This document shows, one piece after another, positions 23,210 to 36,205 of a DNA stretch of 64,000 nucleotides. Under the pieces are notes generated by a model. That model did not search any database and had not been told where the DNA came from. It saw only the letters and a list, made by a program, of their open reading frames with translations. The stretch's first letter is position 1; the number at the start of each line of letters is the position of its first letter. Position numbers and translations under genes: made by a program. Origin of the DNA: Ophioderma brevispina (taxonomy: Eukaryota; Echinodermata; Ophiuroidea; Amphilepidida; Ophiodermatidae); the NCBI GenBank assembly GCA_023653785.1, contig JAMKCH010056757.1:21894-85893 (forward strand). Reading direction: 5' to 3'.

Positions 23210-23285
23210 CCATTTAGGCGCCTCTTACGACATGCAGGGAAGCACAACGGGTCAATTCTTCACCCGAACCCGCAGGGGGCGTCAT
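23210..23285 (+). repeat. Dispersed repeat domain shared with 46420-46485
   Basis: The pattern CTTACGACATGCAGGGAA, then CGGGTCAATTCTTC, then CCGAACCCGCAGGGGGCG recurs at ~46424-46483 with the same spacing. The two sites share little else nearby, so this looks like a conserved module of a dispersed element rather than a whole transposon. Confidence 0.55.
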
Positions 23286-24447
23286 ATTGGGAAGAGCACC
23301 GATATTAATATCTATAGGTTACAGTTAAACCTCATCTCTAACATCTAATACCAGAAAAGCTTGGAAAGTGGGTTTTTATTGGAACATAACTTCCACAAAA
23401 TGGCGAATTGATATAAAGAACATATTCTTTTCAAGGGAAAAGTAGCTTTAAACTGGGATAATACGTTTCACATGTCTAAGCACGTTGGTGGCAACACTAT
23501 TGACCATAGCAATTTCCTTAAACGAGCCAAAACTCGGAGACAAAGATTGATGTGTCAAATTTGGCTCCCTCAACAAAGAAACCATAGCTTAAATAGTGAA
23601 ATAATGGTACTATAAGTATAATAGCATTTCATCTGCAGCACTCTTTGTTGTTGTTGAAATATAGGCACACGGTAACTTCTTATACTATCCATGGGATTTA
23701 CTGCTACACACATGGTTTATTGTCAAAACAGCGCCAGGCTGTTGTGTGTTTAGAAAGTCATTATTATTCAACTGTTGCAGAAAAAAAATTTATATTTTCA
23801 AATGTAATCATGCCAAAACAAAATGTATTCAAAATCTTGCAACATATTTGCGTTAAAGTAGCTACTCTAATCGGACAGACGTTACGACGCCGACGGGCAC
23901 TAACATGGACGTTTATATCACTCTTAATGGTAACGAGGTGCGCGTGTCTGACAAGATAAAATAACTTGTGAAAGGACCAAAATAACTTTCAAATTTAATG
24001 AATTGTCCTATTGCACAAGAGTCTATATAAATGTGTATGATACATAGTTTTGCCCTGGCGGTTAATTTACTTATATACCACAATATGACACAAATATACT
24101 GATAACTCAACAATAAACTTTGTACTTGTTCACTTCCATGGAAGTGATGGGGAGTTGGCTATCATTGGTGCAGAATTATGACAATTGTAGGGGTCAGCTT
24201 GGTCCCTTATTCAGGATCCCTTCAAATGCCATTTTCCACGCAAAATCGCAAAGTTGCCGTGCATCTTCACTGTATTTTAAAGGGAAAACAATAAGCCAAT
24301 TAAGAAGTTGGGTGCTTTTCCCAAACGTTTTTTAAACACGTGGCCGATATTAAATTTTATTATCCACCCCATATGGGACGGACGTGCGTCTGTCCACTTA
24401 TACACGTTTTAATGAAAAAGGCAAATAGGGAAAACATTCTGTAAAGG
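23286..24447. other. Unannotated spacer
   Basis: No coding, RNA or repeat feature was recognised. Confidence 0.4.
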
Positions 24448-24895
24448 TTGCAGGTAGGCAGGGGGACATAGGGGGATAGGAGGACAGGGAGAGGGAGCGG
24501 AGGAAGGAGGGGCAAAAGGTACTGAGGAGCTAGCGGAGGGGAAAGGAGGAGCTACAAGGGATAGGATGGGAGAAAAGAGAAGAGAGAAAGGATGGAGGAA
24601 GCAAGAAGGGAGGAAGAACAGGAGAGGATTTTTTTTGCGGAGAGATATAGAGGAGGTTTGAGAGGAGGAGGGAGGGATTAGCAGATGGGGTGAGCTAGCG
24701 AGGGAGGAAGGAAGTGGAGGAAGGGAGAAGCAGGGAGGAAAAATAAGAAAGAAGTGAGAGGGAGAGGGGAGAGAAGGGGGGAGAGAGAGAGGGGAGAGAG
24801 TAGAGGGAAGGAGTGCCGAGATGCGAGAGAGAGAGAGGAGAGAGAGAGAAAGAGAAGTGAGTAATAGAGAGATGGAGAAAAAAAGAGATAAATGC
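24448..24895 (+). repeat. Polypurine (GA-rich) tract, ~450 bp
   Basis: The plus strand is almost entirely A and G, moving from GGGGGACATAGGGGGATAGG to GAGAGAGAGAGAGGAGAGAG, with few pyrimidine interruptions. Such strand asymmetry can form intramolecular triplex DNA. The reading frame on the complement (Ser/Leu/Pro-rich) is a by-product of the repeat. Confidence 0.85.
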
Positions 24896-27800
24896 TGTAG
24901 TAATAACGTGACATGATTTTAAATTTCCAAGGGTTGTATTGTTTGCGGCCGCATTTCATTTTTTTAATGTACTCATATATTATCGGAAATGATATCACCA
25001 CTTTAGGTTTTTCGGTATCAATATACATCATTTTTCCATGGAAACGTTCATTCTGAATGCAGGACTTCAGACACCCTAATGGCAAGTCATCCATCATTCA
25101 AATTACTTGACTGTGATATTGGAAATCGTGTTATTATCAATAAATCTGGCAGTGGGTATGGCAATGCCGAAATCAAGTGCCTCAAATAATCTTTTTCCCT
25201 CTTTGTCTTATGGGTCACTGCATTTCAAACCAACTGTCCGGCCCTTATGTGTGTCTGCACGGCTTAATCTAACGAAAAAGAACCCATACCAAATTAAAAG
25301 GTATCGCTTTCATCCCAAATGGTCGGCCCGCAAAATGATTCATTAAAACTAGGAATCATTCAACGCAATTATCATTGCACATCCAAAATACAATAAGCTT
25401 TCTGCTTGAATAACCATTTGGATAAGAATCATCATGTTGCTTATCGATAACTATTGTATAGCCAAGCAAAAAAATCTTCTCCTTCCAAAACTCTTTCTCA
25501 ACTTTGATTTATTTTATTCCAATTTAGAGGCCTGAGCACTCAGAGCTGGAAGGTCACAAACAGTAGCGATGTGTACTGGGATAGCTCTTGAAACTGGTCA
25601 GGGCATATTGGGACAATCAGGGGGTTACCACCCAGACTTATATTGAAATAGATTGTGATAGGCATGTAGATTGTAGAGGTATGATTATCTGTCCATGGGA
25701 CCAAGAGCTTAACGTCCCACTGGAAGAGGGATATTTTCATGGTTCATGTTCAAGCTTTCAATAAACCACAGGTAGAGTGGAACCCTACTTTAATCAATAA
25801 TTCAATAGTTCATATATAAGAACTAAGTGTTGTAGGTCTTGTGCACCCTGTTTGGTAGGGGGGTACACATGGACCCCCTGTTATGACGTCCTCGTAGACG
25901 TCTGAGGTCCAGAAGTAACCTATCAAAAACAAATATATGAGCCTTGTGCACAAGTGATCTAAATTTTATATAATAAAAACAGTTTGTTTTATGATCTTAA
26001 TGTCTGGTTCAAGAATTTGGTATGTCCAAACAAATACATAAAATTACACCAGCAATATTTAAGAATTATAATTACTTAGAGTTTGCTAGTGTCCTGTGAT
26101 GAAAGCGTTGCAGTCAATGGAGATTGTCCTCACAGCGAAAGACTCCAAAACGGCAGGCACAAGTTCAAATATTTAACTCCTTCAGGTATATGCCATGGGA
26201 ATCTTCTCAGTCCTGAAGATAAACTTTTGTCCAGCAGCAGTTCAAGACGACAATTAAATTACGTCCCTCGCTGATTGATAATAAATCCATCAATATATCC
26301 GTCCAAGGTAATCTACCACGATTCTATCTGGCAAAAATGTGGAAACTCCTACTTTTTGATTTCCCAGCAGCACTTTCGGCTCTTCAAAGACGACAGTTTA
26401 GATTTTTTAGATATTACGCAACTAGCTAAAATGGAAGGGATATCCTGGCACTTTCAGGTATGCTCCTCAAGGCAGAGTAAAACTAGCTATCTTCTAGTAA
26501 CTTGTTTATACTAGGGGATGCTGCAGAGGAGTCCTTCCAGTGATAGCGTTAACTACTCAAAGATAAGATTCCCCATTCTAACAAAATCATTCTCATGCAT
26601 AAACACAACCTGAATAGTGACCAATCGGAATCATCACCCGAATTACATTACTTCATAATATATAACTTTGTGGGGGACTTCCCTAAGGTTCTGCAATGTT
26701 TTGATTAAAAAAAAACAAGTTTCTAAGTATAGCATCCTTGGGGAATTCCCCACTCCCCTATTGTGCATCTAAACAGGTGCACTTAGCAAAACAAACTAGG
26801 GTATGCCCCTTTCTCTCTTTACAGTAAACAAAGTGCTGTTCCCGTGAGAAACGAAATTATTTTCTCAAATAAATTGAGAAAATAAATATTTTAAGTTAAT
26901 CAGAAAAAAGGAGGCCATATAACACCCCTCGAAAACACTTTGCCAGTGGAATTTTTTACCCAAAACTCTGGTCATTGATGGGATAACATAATTTACATCT
27001 CATAACAGGAAAAAATGGAAATCGGTTTTTGTACCGATCAAAATGGCGGTCCAAAAACCGATTTCTTTTTGCAACGCGCACCCAATTCCCCTGCCCAAAA
27101 ATGAAAAAACCACTTTCCCAAAGGATTTTCAATAAAATGTGCGCTCCATAATACGCAGAACATAATATATTTACATTGTTGAAATAAAAATTGTAAAAAA
27201 TGTTACTGAGCGATATTTAAGGGGCAAACAAGATTGTGAATAGCGGCCCCAATAACCCATGGCCGATTTGATTTTTCACCAAAATATGCACAACTGAATA
27301 TTAGGCAATACATAAAATTTTGGGAAAAATAATTTACTGTTAAAAAATGGCGCATGAAAAACAAAATGAAACGAAAAACAAAATGTTGGGTACACTTTAG
27401 TGTTTAAAGCAAAAATGTGAGACACGATTAATACTTCAGCACCTAAACCAGTATCCTAACCCGTGGGCCACACTCCCCACAAAAATGAAATTCTTACACT
27501 CTTCCCACCAAACACATGTCGGCCTTCATTTTTCCCACTCATTACTTCAAATCTTAACAAGTTCAAAAAGTTACAATCATCTGAAAACCTAGACATCTCA
27601 GTTCTTGGTGATATAACTGTATTCTCTTCTCTCCCCTCCAACCACATGTTCAATTATTGTGATGTTTTAAAGACTTTTCTCGACTAGCAAAATCCCTCAT
27701 CAATGGAGCACTGGCACCAGGGGAGTGGAATTCTCACCCAGGAACCTTTCACAAGCACGACAGGCAGTAACAACTGTCTCATCTGACACGATCAACCGAG

Positions 27801-29116
27801 TGAAAAAATAATATAAATTGAAACCAGAGGAGAGGAGGAAAAAAGACAGTGTAATTTTAGTCGCCCTCAATCTATGAATATTATTAGTACACTGGACAAA
27901 ATTGCTACAGAAGGTTTTTCTTGCTGTAACTAGCAGTAAAGACCTCCCAAAAACTATCAAAGGTGAAAGAAGGAAGCCTGGCAAGACAGTTGTAAATTGC
28001 AATATCTTACTGGATGTATAAACGCCATATCTGACAAGGTATTAGCTTCATAAATGCATGTTTATTGAGATTTTTTTCCATTTTCTGTTAGTATTTGAAC
28101 ATGTTTGTTGCATTGCTATGCCTTCAAGGTGTGTAGGACTTGCAATTGATATATTGAAAGTGGAAAGTGATGGTCATTATCCTCAAGATGGCCGCAGTTT
28201 TCCCCCAAAAATTTCCCCCAAAATTAATTTTGCATCTAGATGATTTGTCAGACTGCAATCGGAATCTTTATTTAGCAAATTATTATCAGTACTTATTCAA
28301 ACACAATTTGGTCCACTAATGGGGCAACTCCTATGCAAAGTGATGGGTATGTGCCTCGGCAGTGAAAATAGGATCCTTTTCGGTCTCTCTTCAACCCCAA
28401 ACCCCACCTGGATATCCCGCTCCACCGGGATCCTTTCCTCGGTCCTTTCCAGATAAATAACCCAAAAATAACGGGGCATTCGGTACACAAGCTGAATAAA
28501 GATGGGGTCATCCAGTAGAAAACTTTAAGAAGGGGACCAATGACGTTAAAACCTGAATTTAAAATAGGAATTGCCTCTTTTCTAGAGTCAATTTCAAATG
28601 CCATTTTTCCACTGAAATTATAAAATTGACAAACTTGGAAGTTTAAATTGAAAATTATAAAATTGTTAAAACTTTGCACGTATGCTGCGAAAATTTTGAA
28701 TTTGGGTTTGGGTGTTCAAATTCTTTTAAAGGTGGGATATTTTGATGGCAAAATGGTGATAAAGTGATAGCAGAAAGAAGAAAATGGGGCAATGAGTATG
28801 TGAACCTTTTAAAAAGGGTGTCATTTCCTGGGTAATATGTAGGAAAGCAGCATAAAAAGGCGGTCATGCATTCTAGACGTCACCAAAGTCAGCATCTCAC
28901 AGACCTCTAACAGGGGATGTGATATGTGCTGCACAAGATCTACTACAAAGCATCATTTGAGAATGCTGCAGATAAAGTCAGCCTACATCTAAATGCCAAA
29001 GAGACGGAATGAAATACATGACCGTCGATGAGGAAAAGAATCATCAACCTACCTGCACTACACACGGTACCCAACTAAAAACGGTTATTCCTCAATTACC
29101 TAGACTCAAGAGTTAA
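24896..29116. other. Featureless AT-rich stretch
   Basis: About 4.2 kb with only short frames. None carries a domain, transmembrane pattern or homology that I recognise, and no RNA gene or bounded repeat was found. Confidence 0.45.
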
Positions 29117-29461
29117 AGGGCCGTGGCCTGATCGCTAAGAGTATCGTCCCCATACTCCAAGATTTTACCAGAAGTGGTCAACATTTTGGTATTTGAAGAA
29201 AGCTACTATTTTTCTCATTTACCCTGTGAAATCTTTGGCTAAAGGATATTTGGTTTGGAAGTTATGAGCAAAAATGTACCCCAATTTGGTCGAACGATAT
29301 TAATTTTACACATAGAGATAGAGGGCTAAGTAAATCATGTTTTTAGCTCTCACATGAAAACGGGTTGAAATATTGGCGCAAAACTCTACAGATGGGGTTT
29401 AGGGGTGAAGACCATTCTATCAAGATGAAAACTTTATTTACTTAAATCGGGTCGTCCCCTT
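29117..29461 (+). mobile_element. MITE family 3, full-length copy (TTAA-flanked)
   Basis: Begins AGGGCCGTGGCCTGATCGC after TTAA (29113-29116) and ends GGGTCGTCCCCTT before TTAA (29462-29465). The ends are imperfect inverted repeats (AGGG-CCGTGGCC against AAGGGGACGACCC). It matches 17104-17403 and, in reverse, 32809-32962. 345 bp, non-coding. Confidence 0.65.
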
Positions 29462-31089
29462 TTAATATATTGTATAATAACCAAAATATATGCAAAAAAT
29501 TGCACATAGGTTTTATGCAAATTAGCATGTCTTGCCATGCTTCCTTTTTTCTACCTTTTTGATATGTTGTTCGGGAGGGTTTGTACAACAAGTTACAGCA
29601 AGAAAACCTTCTGTAGCAGTTTTGTCCAGGTCATACCGTAGATTGAGTGGACTATTTGACACATCAACAATGTTGTGATGGCACAGCAGTTATAAGTCTA
29701 TATAGCACCATTACTGACATCACTGTGTGGTTAATTAGTCTCAATTGCGCACATAAAATCCTCCTTGAATCCCAGGGTAGACGCGTGTTATACCCTTATG
29801 ATGTCAATCAACGAGATTGCAGAGAGGAAGATATTTGTCAGGTGAGATCTAAAGGAGGAGGGCATTACTCACTAAGACAGCTGCCAGGCACTTGGGGAGA
29901 TAAACCTGTGTCTTAAAGTATCTCGGTCTTGGGTCAACGATTCTTGAGGTTAACCTGAAGGGGTCTACTTCGAAAGCCTAGTACATTGTTTTTTTTTGTA
30001 ATTGAGATTAGGCCAAAATATTGGCCAAACTGCAAGCTGATGGGGCAGGAAAAATTTCAGACCTGATAAATGCAAAAACAATTGTAGTTCATATGCACAA
30101 AGAGTGAGCAATTTTGAAATTTTCCCTGAATAGAACTCAATGAAGTCAAATATGTGGAAATGGGTTGTTTTGGGGCCTCTGTATACTCATGGGGTCTGTT
30201 GGATAGATTTGAACCCCCAAGAGAATTTCTCTGTCCTTCACTCCCCCCCCCCCCATAAGTGGTTCTGACTTGCCTGTTAAAATGAACTCTTGTGAAATAT
30301 TTGATAGCTTCGTAGTTATTTTTGACACAAACTTTACTATTTTCATTATATCTTTCAAATGTGCTTTTTTTTCTGTGCACTCCTCACTTTCTATGCTTTT
30401 GTTTTAAGGTGGAATCACCCCTTTTGAAGGCTAAAAATTCCTTTCTAATACTTTCGTTTGACAACAATAGGAGCTTCCGCTCAAATGTACGGTACAAAAT
30501 GTAACTTTGCAAAATGAAATTTTATTGTTTCTCAAGCTGCGATATCAATTTGATCAGTAAATCAGCTTTGATCCAATTTCTACACTTATTGTGAAAATTC
30601 AAGTACTTACTTTCTAATTGATAATAAAAGTAAAATAGCATTTCTAAAATATACTAAAATTAAAAAAAAAATGTTTCTAGACTAAATAATTGCCAATATC
30701 TCCAATGTGAATTTTAATGCCATACCATCGCAAGAATTTCTAAAAAAAAAAGGGAGGGGATGAAAAGCAAAACATACTAATTGGACAATGCATTGAACCA
30801 GAATATTGCCAATAGCTCCATGGGAACTTGATTGGGGGGGGGGGGGGGGGGGTTTTGGGGGGTTATTGGTCAAGAAAGGTATAAAATAATTATTTTTGCC
30901 AACTGTGCACCAAAGATCCCGATGATGAGATGATTGAAGATGACGACGACCACAATCAGATTTACTGCTGTTTTGTTTTGCTCCATTCCCATCCTACCAA
31001 ACTAAAAATAACTGCAATTACTTTGTATTACTAGCCTTTCGAATATAAATGGTTAATTTTAGGCAGCAGCGTGAAATTACAACAAATGG
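29462..31089. other. Unannotated stretch with C- and G-runs
   Basis: Contains a 14-C run near 30241-30254 and a G run at ~30834-30852. No supported gene. Confidence 0.4.
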
Positions 31090-31460
31090 TCTGCACAGCC
31101 AAGTATTACATAAGGGTGCCAATCTACAGAGCTGTCTGGACAGGCTGACTCCAAGAGCATTCCACCTGGACTAGGGGCTTAGAAAACAAGCCGAAGCTGC
31201 GTTGAAACATTTGTCAAGCGGCGGGGATGCGGATGGCCAAGTGAAGAAAACGATGCCCGACTTCAAAGGTCGCCAATCAAGACATTAGCACCTCATCAGT
31301 GCAATGGTGTTCTCCCCTGGATTGCCACGGTACATTAATGTCAGATTGTATCTGATGCATCTCGTTCTTAATGATTACAATAATCAGATCTTGGCTGCGG
31401 GAGTGATGACGATGTTAACGATGATGATGATGATAACGGTGGATGTTTAAAATGAGAAGG
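31090..31460. other. Candidate conserved non-coding island
   Basis: This stretch is more balanced in composition and repeat-free, unlike its surroundings. It has homeodomain-type cores (CTTAATGATTACAATAATCAG, near 31366) and ends in an imperfect GATGATGATGATAACGG repeat. No frame is maintained. The regulatory reading is inference. Confidence 0.25.
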
Positions 31461-32808
31461 AACTAGACATATGTAAGTTTAGTTTCCGGGGAGGAAGATC
31501 GACACCCACAACTGGTTACCGTCAAACCATGCATGTAAACCATTTTCTCAATGGTTTGATGTGTGTAGCCAAACAAGAAATCTATACACGGTGTATAGCT
31601 TAATATGACTGGTCTAAAACATATAGAAGATGCAGGTTATACAAAATTGTAATGATGGATTGATAATGATATACATTTTTTTTCAGATTAAAAATTTTGT
31701 GATGCTTACAAAGAAAAAAAGACCATTGAGTTAGGTTTAGGGTCAGGGATGGGAAGGGATTAGTTAGGGTTATGGTAATAGCCTAGGGTTAGGGTAAGAA
31801 TAATACATTATTATGCTGCTTACCAGAAATAAAGAACGAAATTTTGAAAATAGCCTGAGTCCCCATGTGTGCCACCATGAAGCAGTCCTTATAACAATCC
31901 CTTGCAAAATTCATGATAACACACAATGATATAAGTTACACGAATTTGATTTTAGAGAAGGGAGACTGTTCTAACACATCAAAACCTTAAATTGCTTTAT
32001 CTAAATAAATTCCATTAATTTTAAAGAATAATTTCAAGATGGGCTTCAAATAATAGTACGATCTTGCCATTTTGGACATTGCCCATGTCTATTCTGTTCA
32101 TGTTCTTAGAGATGTTCTCTGTAATTCCTTTTACCATATAATCACTTCCCTATCAGCAAAAATCTCAATCGGCGCAGAAAGAAAAGGACATCCTTACTTT
32201 GGTTTCAGGTTTTGAAATAGAACACAAGCCCCCAGAGCAAACCGTGACAAACACCTGTACCTTTAACCAAAGGTCTTTCTTCGTCATAATAGTTGTATGC
32301 ACAGATAATGTTGTACACTGAATTAGGAAAACAAGACATCAGCATTGTAATGATAGGTTAATGATTGTCCTAAAAGGCCTCTGTTGAGGTTACGTTATTC
32401 CTGTTTGAACCTCCCAAGTACCGAACTAGCTGGGTAAATAAATTGCTGCTTTAGGGTGCAAATTTGAGGCACAAGGACATGCTGCTAATTCTGGTCACAT
32501 TTTCAGCCTTTTGGTATATGAATGGCCTTTTTTATGCCAATTTTGGTATAGAGATGGGTCACATTCTTTAAATTTGGACCCAAATTTCCCAAATATACTC
32601 TCATTCTGTCCAAGTTTTAAAAAAAATGGCATGCACTTTTGTATTAAATTTGGCCCAAAATCTGCATTACTGGTGTAGTTATGGGCCCCATTTTTGAAGG
32701 AAAAAAATTGGTACAGATATGAATCCTACACTTCCATTGAAGGCACCTCCCTATCCAAACCAAACTTATGATCCCACCAGACTCTAGACAAGAAACTTGC
32801 CATCTAAT
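31461..32808. other. Unannotated stretch with telomere-like degenerate repeats
   Basis: At ~31730-31800 there are several GGTTAGGG/TTAGGG-type units (GCCTAGGGTTAGGGTAAG). No gene was seen. Confidence 0.4.
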
Positions 32809-32962
32809 GCTTCTTTGAGCCAATGGCTAAATTTTAGCCCTGAGAATTTACAGGGTGAAAAATAGTAGATAGTACACACCAGAGTTTTGACCACTTCCAC
32901 TAAAATATGTGGTTCTGGAAATGCAGCTATTTAGTGATTGGACCATGATTAAATCTTTAACT
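32809..32962 (-). mobile_element. MITE family 3, partial reverse copy
   Basis: The complement matches the left half of 29117-29461, including GAAGTGGTCAAMA and ACCCTGTRAA-type blocks. It is truncated. Confidence 0.45.
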
Positions 32963-34036
32963 TTATGAAACCAGTATCATTCTAGACTATCAAGATATGG
33001 CAGAAAGAACTTGGTTTGCTCTCGACCATACTTGAGCTATGAAGTAGGTTAAAGTTCAGCTAATGTTGACTCAGTAACAAGATAACGACAAGTCAAATTT
33101 TCATGATTGTCTGATATTTAATGAGGCTTATAATTATGAAAGAAAGAAACCACATTTATTTTTGTTTTCACTTTAAGGGTACTTCACATCAATTTGAAAA
33201 GGGAAAAGAAGCCCAGCTTTATGGCTCAATCATACAACAAAGCGTGAAAAACATCAAAAGCACTTGGCGATCGTATTTAGACCCCAATTGATTCGGCTCT
33301 TGAAGCCCAATCTCAGGGGTCACCATAATCAATACGTATCAGTTAACATCTCCACAGTGTTAAAATGTTATTCACCCCTCTGTGTCTGTCTGTCTGGCTT
33401 ACTGTCTAGCTGGTTAGAGTTTGATCCAAACTAAATAAGCAGGCCACACTGAGCCAAGACTAGCAGAGATACAACACAGAAACACACCACCATTGTACTA
33501 GGCTTATACAGGGCAAAGTCCTGTTTTTGAGGCAGATTTTCCCAGTTGAAGGTGGTTTTGAGGCAGATTTGTGTGTGTTATTTACTTTGGCTGGCAGGCA
33601 GACTTTTATACTGTGAAAATCTGAAAAATGCTAAAAGGGCAAATGGGACTGATTTGACACAATTTTCAAGCTTTTTCTTCCCAGTAAAGCTCTCTGGGGT
33701 GGCAACCTTCCCCTTCCCCCGTATGTTACGCTACTGGCTCATACCATGCATGAGTGACTGACACTCTTGTGTGTCCAGCAGCAAACAAAAGTCAGTGTTT
33801 TCACAGCATTTTGATTCTCAATTTCCAGGTGTTTTCCTTGTTTTTTAATTTTTAATTCCAAGCATTTTTTTCCCTGAATTAAATAATGGGTCTTTAAAAC
33901 GACAATTTATGCAAAATAGTACCAACATGTAGACATTTTATACTTCCAGGTGTGAATGGTAAAGTTTTGGATAAATATTATATGCAAACTCGGAGAAACT
34001 GGTGAGCATTGGTTTAAATATAGACGAAAAATACAC
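32963..34036. other. Unannotated spacer
   Basis: No gene or bounded repeat was recognised. Confidence 0.4.
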
Positions 34037-34100
34037 GGTCTCGAACCCGGTCCTCTCGCTATCTATGCATGAGATTTACCACAAGACCACAGGGGACTGT
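34037..34100 (-). pseudogene. tRNA-like sequence / SINE head
   Basis: On the minus strand, a box A-like TGGTCTTGTGGTAAATCTC is followed ~30 nt later by box B GGTTCGAGACC. The cloverleaf is degenerate and I could not assign an anticodon. A tRNA pseudogene or SINE head is more likely than a working tRNA gene. Confidence 0.4.
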
Positions 34101-34732
34101 TTCCATGGATACCAGTGAAACGAGTGCTAACTTATTTCAGTCTTTATTTTAGAGTTTCAAGTGGCCATAATGTATTTAGAAAAGAATGATAAATATGCTT
34201 TATTCTAGCAGAATCTATTTTGTTCTCATTTTCGAAGTCTAAAAAGAATCGTCTATATTTACTTTGTTTCTAGGTTAATTGTAACACTGGAAATTCAAAT
34301 TCTTTGATGCACGGAGGCAAAAAAATAATCCTGGCAATTTTGTATGGATCAGACTGTAGCAAACTGGCTAGCTCCAACCACACACTACTGATGACAGCAT
34401 TTAGCAGACATATTCATCACCTAAACACAAGAGCACACTGTCCTGGTTCTTAGATGTCACTGACTCTTATAACAGTTACACATTGAACACATTTAACAAC
34501 CTCACTTTTCTCATATTAAGCCCATTTTAACTCTGACAAACCAGTCAATTATGTGCATCTTTTAATCTCACAATCTCTAAAGTTCTTTTTCTGTGTACCA
34601 ATATTACACACCTTGTAGGGACATTTGCCTGTCTTGTGGGAACGTTTAATCATTGTGGGGACATTTTAAACAATTATAACAATATATAAGCTAATTAATA
34701 TGTATTAGGTCTTAGCCTAAAACCATAATTAA

Positions 34733-35317
34733 AGGTGCATTTCGTGATTTCAGCACCTTCTGTTTTATTCATTGATCACTAGATATCCTCTACTTTGAAC
34801 CTAAAGCAGTTTGTGGAAAGTCCATCTAGCAAGCCCAAAGGCTGTGACCTTGATAGGAAAGCATGGGTCAACCTCAACAGACTCAGAACTGGCATTGGTC
34901 GTACAAAGAACTTCCTTCACAAGATCGAAGTAGAACCTTCACCAAACTGCGATTGTGGAGAACCACAAACCATTAGCCACATCATAGATGACTGTGAGGT
35001 CTACAAGCCCCCAAGAGGAATTCCAGGCCTGATCAACCTGAAAAGCTTATTCCCAAAAATTGAGCCGATCCCGATCTTGTGGTTTTGTGTTATGAGCAAT
35101 TGCTCGTTTCCCACTGTCCCATGGGCTACTGTGCTGTAATTTCTCTCCATTTACAGACAGAAAATACAAAATTGCGAATTTCTTACAGATGCGAACGAAG
35201 TTGCACGTAAGATTGGGCACACATGGATTACTAAGGCTAACGGTTCAGATGATATAAAAATCTCAACATCTTTTAGGTAAGTCGGGGGAAAGAGGCTGTG
35301 GATCACGAAATGCCCCT
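34733..35317 (+). mobile_element. MITE family 2 copy interrupted by a LINE fragment
   Basis: The left end AGGTGCATTTCGTGATTTC follows TTAA (34729-34732). The right end GATCACGAAATGCCCCT precedes TTAA (35318-35321). The ends are inverted repeats. The middle ~300 bp (34789-35087) is a LINE piece absent from the related copy at 15113-15612, so the LINE inserted into the MITE. Confidence 0.7.
34789..35087 (+). pseudogene. LINE (non-LTR retrotransposon) ORF2 C-terminal fragment
   Basis: The open frame encodes a peptide with the post-RT signature of RTE/CR1/Jockey-like elements: a WVNLNRLRTGIGR-type stretch, then a Cys/His cluster C-D-C-G-E-P-Q-T-I-S-H-I-I-D-D-C (a zinc-knuckle-like CxC..H...C), then PPRGIPGL. 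Only the extreme C-terminus is present and the endonuclease and RT cores are missing, as expected for a 5'-truncated insertion. The frame runs on into MITE sequence to 35139. It cannot be functional. The exact clade is unassigned. Confidence 0.7.
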
Positions 35318-36205
35318 TTAACATGTAACAGAATAAAGCCATTTATAGTATTGGGGTTTAAAGACAAGCCCTCGCCAAAACACAGTTTAATAACAGTTGT
35401 CTAAGAAGTGGTTCATTTTAACAGTTAAGCAAAAAAATTGTTATGATAAAGACACCACGCATGTAAGTGCACACATATGTGAATGTGCGTGCACGCGCAC
35501 ACACACACAATTAGGAGCAATGAAGTCCTGCTTCCTGTAGGAATGTGTTTTTAAACCAATAATCAATTTAAGATGCACTGAAAACCAAGTTAGATCAATC
35601 CCTTATAGCCACGGACACACTAACCATCAAAACTTAGAATACATATACGGTAAAATGTCAATTATACACTGGCAATACCTAGCTTTCAATGCCAAGCTAT
35701 TGAAAATCCTGACAAGAAAATTAACCCTTATTTCCAAATTAAAACAAAGGCTATTCTGAGTCATGTTAAATTTTGCATCTAATTATTCAGTTCTATCCCA
35801 AACTGATACTCTTCCTCTTCAATACAGTAATACCCTTATCATACTCCTTGAAACAAAACACCTCATACACCCAAACCCCCATCCACATCCCAACACATAC
35901 CCACACCACCATCCAATCTTTCAACATGAGAATCCAATATCAATATGATCAAACAAACAGAAGATGAAGGACCCTGAATCCTCAACCTGTCTTCCTCCTT
36001 TAAGAAAAATGCCTTGTGATGAAAAATTTGGGCGAATCACTTGACTAAGGTTAATGACACCAAGTTTGAAGAACTTTCAGACAAGCAAGTGTGGAAGACT
36101 CAGAGTGATGATAATGATGACGATGATACAACAAACCCGGGTGCTTTTTCATTAATCGTTCTCCTCGTGCATCTTGAGGCCATGGGGTACCTCGAGCTGA
36201 TTGTT
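35318..36205. other. Unannotated spacer with CA microsatellite
   Basis: GTGCACGCGCACACACACAC at ~35490-35510 is a short CA repeat. 36041-36205 is compositionally richer (an acidic Asp-rich frame around DDNDDDD) but has no domain evidence. Confidence 0.4.

Noticed and set aside
24678..25097. 139-codon minus frame, Ser/Leu/Pro-rich
   Set aside because: Translation of the polypurine tract complement, with no domain.
31724..31805. Interstitial telomere
   Set aside because: TTAGGG-like units are few and irregular; too weak to call.
35763..35967. His/Pro-rich peptide near 35.9 kb
   Set aside because: Derived from a CCACAYCC-type low-complexity stretch in two overlapping frames.
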